Assembly: GCA_002841605.1 (NCBI GenBank)
Contig: PHAF01000066.1
Span: 1-10,241, forward strand
Direction: 5' to 3'
From: Firmicutes bacterium HGW-Firmicutes-10
Lineage (GTDB): Bacteria > Bacillota_I > Bacilli_A > Erysipelotrichales > Erysipelotrichaceae
DNA length: 10,241 bases
Shown: piece by piece, positions 6,641-10,241 of the stretch
Position numbering within the stretch: position 1 is the first letter of the stretch
Layout of the letters: the number at the start of each line of letters is the position of its first letter
Translations under genes and position numbers: made by a program
The notes under the pieces: model-generated
Seen by the model: the letters and a program-made list of their open reading frames with translations, nothing else
Databases searched by the model: none
Told to the model about the DNA's origin: nothing

Positions 6641-7226
6641 TAAGAGTAACTCCTTTAGTTAAAATTTTATCCAATGCGGCCAGATAATCGACCGGAGGCG
6701 TTAACGAGTAAGGTATCAGAATGCCTTCTTTTTTGATCCAGGCATAAGGGATCGACTGCCGGTTTTGCTCTTTTAAGAACTGAATCAGTGACTCGATCAT
6801 AACCAGATAGGTTTCATCTAGTGTGCTGAATCGGATCAAAAGAAATGCGGTGGCACCGTGACGATGCACGTTGATCAAATGATCAAGCTGATGTTTGTGC
6901 AGTTTAGCTAAAGAAAAGGAAGTTCTATTTACCGTTTCTTTGGCTTCAAAATCAATGGGTAAGCCTTTGTACACACCGTTGTAATCGGTCGTCGAGGCCT
7001 GCCGATAGTAAGCTTCAGTTATTTTCGCCTTGTTTCTTGCCGGATATGAAACGGCAACGACTTGAATCGGTGTCGGCTTTTTGAAAATGACGGCACGATC
7101 GACATCCAAATAAAAACTGTTTGTCTTGTTCAAATCATCTTCCAATGACATGCCGCGACGCGCTTTGCTTATGGCAGAATCCCTTTGAGGATCTTGCGTT
7201 CTTTTTTTGGTTGGGTAACCGATCAT
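6627..7226 (-). CDS. recU: Holliday junction resolvase RecU
   Basis: RecU cuts four-way junctions during recombinational repair and chromosome segregation in Firmicutes. The 199-residue product keeps the whole active-site block: TTDYNGVYKG with Asp81, then IDFEAKET with Glu94 and Lys96, matching Asp88, Glu101 and Lys103 of Bacillus RecU. RRGMSLEDDLNKTN (23-36) and KKPTPIQVV (49-57) are also family-typical, and KLHKHQLDHL follows the active site. I chose ATG 7226 (MIGYP, like Bacillus MIRYP) because AGGTGAT (7237-7231) lies four bases upstream. The open frame continues 11 codons further to 7259, but that extension contains the likely -10 box. The final codons overlap the start of ponA by 14 bases, so the pair is one operon linking recombination and wall synthesis genes, as in Bacillus. 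Confidence 0.95.
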   Translation of the reverse strand: MIGYPTKKRTQDPQRDSAISKARRGMSLEDDLNKTNSFYLDVDRAVIFKKPTPIQVVAVSYPARNKAKITEAYYRQASTTDYNGVYKGLPIDFEAKETVNRTSFSLAKLHKHQLDHLINVHRHGATAFLLIRFSTLDETYLVMIESLIQFLKEQNRQSIPYAWIKKEGILIPYSLTPPVDYLAALDKILTKGVTLNEEK

Positions 7227-7242
7227 TGATATCACCTGTAAT

Positions 7243-7271
7243 ATTATAACGGATTTCACTTGATTTGACCA
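7243..7271 (-). promoter_or_regulatory. Promoter of the recU-ponA operon
   Basis: On the minus strand a perfect TATAAT (7248-7243) lies 17 bases after TGGTCA (7271-7266), which matches four of six -35 bases. The predicted transcription start near 7236 is only about ten bases before the recU ATG at 7226, so the message would begin at or inside the AGGTGAT ribosome binding site. This also argues against the longer recU start at 7259. Confidence 0.6.
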
Positions 7272-7296
7272 TACTCGTTCTTTTCAGCGCATTCTC

Positions 7297-7325
7297 TTGC
7301 AATTTGGTGCGATTTTTGAGAAAAT
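7297..7325 (+). promoter_or_regulatory. Possible gpsB promoter
   Basis: TTGCAA (7297-7302) and GAAAAT (7320-7325) are 17 bases apart, and each matches four of six consensus bases. The predicted start near 7332 is just before the GAGGTGAT ribosome binding site (7334-7341). No better candidate was seen in the 118-base gap between the divergent recU and gpsB starts, but the match is modest. Confidence 0.35.
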
Positions 7326-7344
7326 GACGTTGCGAGGTGATGGT

Positions 7345-7665
7345 ATGCGTCTACAACTGAAACATAGTCCGAGATCGATACTGAATCAGCAGTTCAATGT
7401 TGATTTTAAAGGTTACTCGCCGATTGAAGTAGATCGGCTTTTAGATGAGATTATTCGTGATTATGAGGAGTTTGATAAAACCATTGAAACGCAGCAAGCG
7501 CTCGTATTGAAACTGCAACAGGAAAATGCGCGCATACAGTCGTTGGTTGTTGAATTACAAAGCAAAAGCAGTGTACAGACTTCTTCGGAAGGCTTGTCTC
7601 AGAGTGATGTGTTAAAACGACTGGCAAGACTGGAAGAACAGTTATACAAACAAAACAACGATTGA
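7345..7665 (+). CDS. gpsB: Cell division/peptidoglycan synthesis adaptor GpsB (DivIVA family)
   Basis: GpsB is a cytoplasmic coiled-coil adaptor that binds the short tails of penicillin-binding proteins and helps move them between side wall and septum. The 106-residue product has the DivIVA-type N-terminal domain SPRSILNQQF...FKGYSPIEVDRLLDEI. Its Tyr24, Asp30 and Asp34 correspond to Tyr25, Asp31 and Asp35, which line the PBP-binding groove in Bacillus GpsB. A coiled coil follows (about 36-73), then a linker, and the C-terminal trimerisation helix SDVLKRLARLEEQLY (87-101), closely like Bacillus DILKRLSNLEKHVF. I chose ATG 7345 because GAGGTGAT (7334-7341) precedes it and the length matches the family; the frame extends to 7297 without support. 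Its stop codon forms the first bases of helix P1 of the RNase P RNA, an order (gpsB then rnpB) also found in Bacillus. Confidence 0.94.
   Translation: MRLQLKHSPRSILNQQFNVDFKGYSPIEVDRLLDEIIRDYEEFDKTIETQQALVLKLQQENARIQSLVVELQSKSSVQTSSEGLSQSDVLKRLARLEEQLYKQNND
7621..7648 (+). promoter_or_regulatory. Possible rnpB promoter inside the gpsB 3' end
   Basis: CTGGCA (7621-7626) and TATACA (7643-7648) are 16 bases apart, and each matches four of six consensus bases. A start near 7655 would put the RNA's 5' end close to helix P1. The sequence is also coding, so this may be chance; the RNA could instead be processed from a gpsB read-through transcript. Confidence 0.3.
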
Positions 7666-8008
7666 CACCCGGGTAACCGCTGGGCAACCAGAGGAAAGTC
7701 CATGCTCGCACCGCCTGTGATGGCGGTAGTGTTTGTGCTAAATGAAACGATAAATTTAGGCAGAGCAATCTGACGGCCGATCAAATCCTAAAGCGAAAGC
7801 CATGGATGGCGTCTGTAAAAGTGCCACAGTGACGTAGTCTTTGGGGAAACCCAAAGAGTGGAACGAGGTAAACCCCGCAAGCGAGAAACCCAAAATTGGT
7901 AGGGGAATTCACAAAGACGAAACGAAGTCTGAGTGGGGCACGGCAACGTGCAGATAAATGGTTACCCCCTTGTAAAAGGGACAGAACATGGCTTACAGGG
8001 TGTCATTC
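7658..8008 (+). ncRNA. rnpB: RNase P RNA, Bacillus type (class B)
   Basis: This is the catalytic RNA that trims the 5' leader of tRNA precursors together with protein RnpA. The closing helix P1 is TGACACCC (7663-7670) paired with GGGTGTCA (7998-8005). P3 is reduced to CTGG-GCAA-CCAG (7680-7691). Then come the conserved GAGGAAAGTCC (7691-7701), the CATGCTCGCAC segment shared with Bacillus, and AAAGTGCCACAGTGAC (7817-7832). Next are a stem CTTTGGG-GAAA-CCCAAAG (7839-7856), GGTAAACCCC and GCGAGAAACCCAAA with GGTAGGGGAA. The RNA ends with AGATAAATGGTTA and ACAGAACATGGCTTACAG (7981-7998). At about 345 bases it is shorter than Bacillus rnpB (about 400) and seems to lack the large arm found there between the last two conserved blocks. 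The exact ends are approximate. It covers the gap between gpsB and rodZ. Confidence 0.95.
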
Positions 8009-8014
8009 ATTTTT

Positions 8015-8037
8015 TGGAACTTCAATGTTCCATTTTT
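8015..8037 (+). terminator. Intrinsic terminator after rnpB
   Basis: TGGAAC (8015-8020) and GTTCCA (8027-8032) form a six-pair stem with a six-base loop, followed by TTTTT (8033-8037) and further T-rich sequence. It lies just past the rnpB P1 helix and separates gpsB-rnpB from the rodZ promoter. Confidence 0.75.
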
Positions 8038-8039
8038 AT

Positions 8040-8068
8040 TTTACATTCAATGCGTTACATGTTAGTAT
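8040..8068 (+). promoter_or_regulatory. Probable promoter of rodZ-pgsA-cinA (and possibly recA)
   Basis: TTTACA (8040-8045) matches five of six -35 bases, and TAGTAT (8063-8068) matches four of six -10 bases, with a 17-base spacer. Transcription would start near 8075, leaving about 24 bases that hold the GAAGGTGG ribosome binding site (8084-8091). It follows directly after the rnpB terminator, which fits the start of a new operon. Confidence 0.5.
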
Positions 8069-8098
8069 TTATTTGATACGAAAGAAGGTGGTTTTTTT

Positions 8099-9007
8099 AT
8101 GAAAAACGTGGGTTTGCGCTTAAAGGAACAACGTGAGGAAGTTGGTTTTACGTTGGAAGAAATGAGTGCAAAAACCAAAATAACCATACCTCAATTACGT
8201 GCTTTGGAAGAAGGTGACTTGAATTTTTTCAAGGAAGATATATCTTATGTACCTTATTTTGTACGTTTTTATGCACAGGCACTTTATCTTGATTATGAAA
8301 CGCTCAGAGTTGAAGTCGATAATGCCATCAAGGATTTGCATCATACACAAAAGCTGAAAGTCGTCGCACAAAACAGAGCGACCAAAGAAAACATTGAAAA
8401 TCGAATCAAAGACAAGAAAATGGTTAATAATTCAACTGTACTGCGACCCGCAGGAAAACGGAAAGTCGATTACTCTCTTCTTTCGCTGCTGGTCTTTATC
8501 ATTTTACTTTTGATTACGCTTATTGGGATATTTTTTGTTTATGTCTATCCGATGATCAATGAGTCAAATACAAACAACAACAATAACACGACGATCATCG
8601 GTTTACCGGAGAATCCCAATGATGTTGATAACAAACCCAATGAAGATGATGTTGACATACCGTTTGTTTCCACTTTGGAAGTCACAAAAGTCAGTGCTCA
8701 AGAATATGACTTGACCGGGTATGTTGATAATGAGGAAGTATTGATTACCGTTACCTTTGTCCGTGATGTTTGGATGAAGGTTTATATCGATGGTGTCGCG
8801 ACCGAAAATCCAAAGTCAAAAATATATAAAAAGGATGAAGTGATGGAAATTCGTTTGCTTGCCAAAGACGAATTAGATGTCATGTTGCATTTTGGTAATT
8901 TAAAAGGCAACATTGTTTCAATCAATGGTGAAGAAATCGGTTGGGATGCTTCCATAGCTAATTGGCTTCGCGGAATCAAAATCAGCTTCCGCTTCAAAGG
9001 AGTGTGA
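8099..9007 (+). CDS. rodZ: RodZ-like cytoskeletal/cell shape protein (HTH, membrane helix, DUF4115)
   Basis: RodZ links the MreB cytoskeleton to the envelope and affects cell shape. The 302-residue product has an N-terminal helix-turn-helix of the HTH_25 type: GLRLKEQREEVGFTLEEMS (5-23), ITIPQLRALEEGD (28-40), then VPYFVRFYAQALYLD (51-65), the conserved continuation of RodZ domains. A basic stretch precedes one transmembrane helix (about 126-150). Outside lies an Asn-rich and then acidic linker (about 154-188) and a C-terminal beta-rich domain (about 190-302) ending in GEEIGWDASIANWLRGIKIS, like DUF4115. The start ATG 8099 follows GAAGGTGG by seven T residues. The order rodZ (ymfM)-pgsA-cinA-recA is conserved in Bacillus, and two bases separate its stop from the pgsA start. 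Confidence 0.93.
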   Translation: MKNVGLRLKEQREEVGFTLEEMSAKTKITIPQLRALEEGDLNFFKEDISYVPYFVRFYAQALYLDYETLRVEVDNAIKDLHHTQKLKVVAQNRATKENIENRIKDKKMVNNSTVLRPAGKRKVDYSLLSLLVFIILLLITLIGIFFVYVYPMINESNTNNNNNTTIIGLPENPNDVDNKPNEDDVDIPFVSTLEVTKVSAQEYDLTGYVDNEEVLITVTFVRDVWMKVYIDGVATENPKSKIYKKDEVMEIRLLAKDELDVMLHFGNLKGNIVSINGEEIGWDASIANWLRGIKISFRFKGV

Positions 9008-9009
9008 AT

Positions 9010-9603
9010 ATGAACTTACCTAACAAATTATCGATCGTCCGAATGATTCTTGTACCCGTGATCGTATTGGTCATGATATTTCCGTATGCACAGTTTGATA
9101 TTGCTATACCGCTTTACAATGTAGAATTTGTTACGATCTCTTTATTGAACATCATTGTCCTCATCTTGTTTGCCATTGCCTCGGCAACAGACTTCATCGA
9201 CGGTTATATTGCCAGAAAATACAACCTGATCACATCTTTTGGCAAGTTTATCGATCCGATCGCTGACAAAATGCTGGTGAACACCATGTTTATTATGTTT
9301 GTTTTCCAGGGAATCGTCCCGGTGGTCGCAGTCTTGATCATGATATGGCGAGATACCATCGTTGACGGAATCCGCATGGTTTCTTCAGGAAAAGGTGTTG
9401 TCGTTGCTGCCGGTTATCTTGGCAAGATAAAAACGGTTTCGCAAATGTTTACGATCATATTTATATTGCTAAACAATTTACCGTTTGAAATATATCACTT
9501 GCCGATCACGGATTTCATGTTGTGGTTCTCAGTGAGTATTTCGGTTTTGAGCGGTTTGTCTTATTTTATGCAAAGCCGTTCGGTATTGTTTGAGAGTATG
9601 TAA
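9010..9603 (+). CDS. pgsA: CDP-diacylglycerol-glycerol-3-phosphate 3-phosphatidyltransferase
   Basis: PgsA makes phosphatidylglycerol phosphate from CDP-diacylglycerol and glycerol-3-phosphate in the membrane, the committed step to phosphatidylglycerol and cardiolipin. The 197-residue polytopic protein carries a complete CDP-alcohol phosphotransferase signature D-X2-DG-X2-AR-X8-G-X3-D-X3-D, with Asp61, Asp64, Asp82 and Asp86 as the metal and catalytic residues. NLPNKLSIVRMILVP at the N-terminus is typical of PgsA. Hydrophobic spans lie around 11-25, 40-59, 88-112, 128-157 and 167-186. The start ATG 9010 has AAAGGAG (8996-9002) seven bases upstream; the frame extends to 8962 inside rodZ but without support. 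Its TAA overlaps the next ATG (TAATG), so it is coupled to cinA. Confidence 0.95.
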   Translation: MNLPNKLSIVRMILVPVIVLVMIFPYAQFDIAIPLYNVEFVTISLLNIIVLILFAIASATDFIDGYIARKYNLITSFGKFIDPIADKMLVNTMFIMFVFQGIVPVVAVLIMIWRDTIVDGIRMVSSGKGVVVAAGYLGKIKTVSQMFTIIFILLNNLPFEIYHLPITDFMLWFSVSISVLSGLSYFMQSRSVLFESM

Positions 9604-10073
9604 TGCAACAGCTGCTCAATGACCTCAAAAGCAAAAACTGGCGTCTAGCCAGCTGCGAATCGGTCACCGGAGGTGATTTTGCCTCATTGATTACCGATTT
9701 AAGCGGTGCCAGTGAAGTTTACATCGGCGGATACATCGTTTATTCCGATATATCAAAACAGCTTCTGACATTCGTAAATGAAGAAATGCTGAGAAAACAC
9801 GGTGCTGTCAGTCCTGAAGTTGTCAGAAGCATGGCCATTTGGACGAAGGATTACTTGAAAAGTGATATTGCGATTGCATTCAGCGGTAATGCCGGACCAG
9901 GTGCATCTTCTGATCAACCGGTAGGCCGGGTCTTTACAGCCATTGCCCTCAACCAAGAGTGTTTTGTTTATCAGGATGACTTTAGCGGCAGTCGCAAAGA
10001 AATCAAAAAGCAGATCGTCGATAGCGGTATACAAAGATTATCAAAACTGATTCAAAAGGAAAATATGCGTTGA
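9603..10073 (+). CDS. pncC: CinA C-terminal-domain protein, probable NMN amidohydrolase
   Basis: This 156-residue protein consists only of the CinA C-terminal domain, which in PncC deamidates nicotinamide mononucleotide and recycles pyridine nucleotides. CESVTGG (18-24) corresponds to the family's ESCTGG, keeping Ser20 but with Val for Cys. GGYIVYSDISK (42-52) supplies the Tyr47 and Lys52 expected at the active site. HGAVSPEVVRSMA (66-78), SGNAGPG (94-100, usually TG.AGP) and QPVGRVFTA (105-113) follow in family order. Bacillus cinA has an extra N-terminal molybdopterin-binding-like domain that is absent here, so the E. coli PncC form is the closer parallel. Its position just upstream of recA is the cinA position. 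ATG 9603 overlaps the pgsA stop, indicating translational coupling. The substitutions leave some doubt about full activity. Confidence 0.88.
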   Translation: MQQLLNDLKSKNWRLASCESVTGGDFASLITDLSGASEVYIGGYIVYSDISKQLLTFVNEEMLRKHGAVSPEVVRSMAIWTKDYLKSDIAIAFSGNAGPGASSDQPVGRVFTAIALNQECFVYQDDFSGSRKEIKKQIVDSGIQRLSKLIQKENMR

Positions 10074-10102
10074 ACGCAAATAGGATAGAGGAGGCTTGAC
10101 CA

Positions 10103-10241
10103 ATGGAAAATAGTAAAAGAGATCAATTACTGGATGATGCAATTAAACAAATAGAAAAGCAGTACGGAAAAGGATCCATCATGCGTTTGGGCGATCGGGC
10201 ACATGTCGAAGTGGATGCGATCAGCAGTGGTTCGCTGGCAA
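10103..10241 (+). CDS. recA: RecA recombinase, N-terminal part
   Basis: The window ends after the first 46 codons of recA. RecA coats single-stranded DNA, drives strand exchange and triggers the SOS response. The residues LDDAIKQIEKQYGKGSIMRLGD form the N-terminal helix and 'KxxGKGSIMRLG' motif that is highly conserved in RecA (IEKQYGKGSIMRLGD at 17-31), and ISSGSLA leads into the core domain. The start ATG 10103 has GAGGAGG (10088-10094) eight bases upstream. The ATP-binding motifs lie beyond the window. It is 29 bases after cinA, with no terminator between, so it may be read from the rodZ operon as well as from any local promoter. Confidence 0.97.
   Translation, partial: MENSKRDQLLDDAIKQIEKQYGKGSIMRLGDRAHVEVDAISSGSLA

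Noticed and set aside
7227..7259. N-terminal extension of recU to 7259
   Set aside because: It would contain the predicted -10 box. The AGGTGAT site and homologue starts favour ATG 7226.
7297..7344. N-terminal extension of gpsB
   Set aside because: GAGGTGAT precedes ATG 7345, and GpsB homologues begin at that point.
7451..7784. Two minus-strand open frames over gpsB and the rnpB 5' half
   Set aside because: They run opposite gpsB and structural RNA and show no protein family features.
7896..8102. Small plus-strand open frame across the rnpB 3' half
   Set aside because: The bases are conserved RNase P RNA segments and the terminator, so coding is implausible.
8962..9009. N-terminal extension of pgsA into rodZ
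   Set aside because: AAAGGAG is placed for ATG 9010, and NLPNKLSIVR is the usual PgsA beginning.
1..10241. Mobile elements, CRISPR arrays, prophage genes or tRNAs
   Set aside because: I saw no transposase-like or phage-like protein, no spaced direct repeats and no cloverleaf pattern. Compositional change was judged by eye only.

Overview
The window reads as chromosomal core sequence from a low-GC, walled Firmicute. The gene neighbourhoods ypmB-dnaD-nth, recU-ponA, gpsB-rnpB and rodZ-pgsA-cinA-recA all have counterparts in Bacillus-type genomes. The RNase P RNA is of the Bacillus (class B) type, ribosome binding sites are strong AGGAGG/AGGTGAT types, and several gene pairs overlap. The divergence of the proteins, the single-domain CinA and the compact RNase P RNA suggest a lineage outside Bacillus proper, perhaps Erysipelotrichia or a walled relative of the Mollicutes. 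That placement is inference; no taxonomic marker was searched.

Layout. (1) 3-1452, plus strand: the tail of an unidentified protein (possibly a methyltransferase), then mtnN, then a VTT/DedA-type membrane protein, joined by two ATGA stop/start overlaps. (2) 1474-1971, minus strand: a small membrane-anchored thioredoxin-fold-like protein with its own terminator. (3) 2086-3705, plus strand: a YpmB-like membrane protein, DnaD-like primosome protein and endonuclease III, driven by an extended -10 promoter. (4) 3716-7226, minus strand: recU followed by a class A penicillin-binding protein, convergent with nth and sharing a two-way terminator with it. (5) 7345-about 8010, plus strand: gpsB running directly into the RNase P RNA gene. 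(6) 8099-10241, plus strand: rodZ, pgsA, cinA (pncC-type) and the start of recA.

How the genes relate. Much of the window serves cell-envelope growth: the bifunctional penicillin-binding protein, GpsB (which guides such enzymes to the division site), RodZ (cell shape) and PgsA (phosphatidylglycerol). A second theme is DNA replication, repair and recombination: DnaD, Nth, RecU and RecA. MtnN removes by-products of S-adenosylmethionine use, and the CinA-domain protein recycles NMN. All gene-sized stretches are explained and the longest non-coding stretch holds the RNase P RNA. I found no IS element, CRISPR array, tRNA, prophage or clearly new defence-like system. The most notable items are the gpsB stop codon lying inside helix P1 of RNase P RNA, a long PBP C-terminus with two degenerate PASTA-like units, a PBP cytoplasmic tail resembling a GpsB-binding motif, and a membrane thioredoxin-like protein with a CX5C motif.
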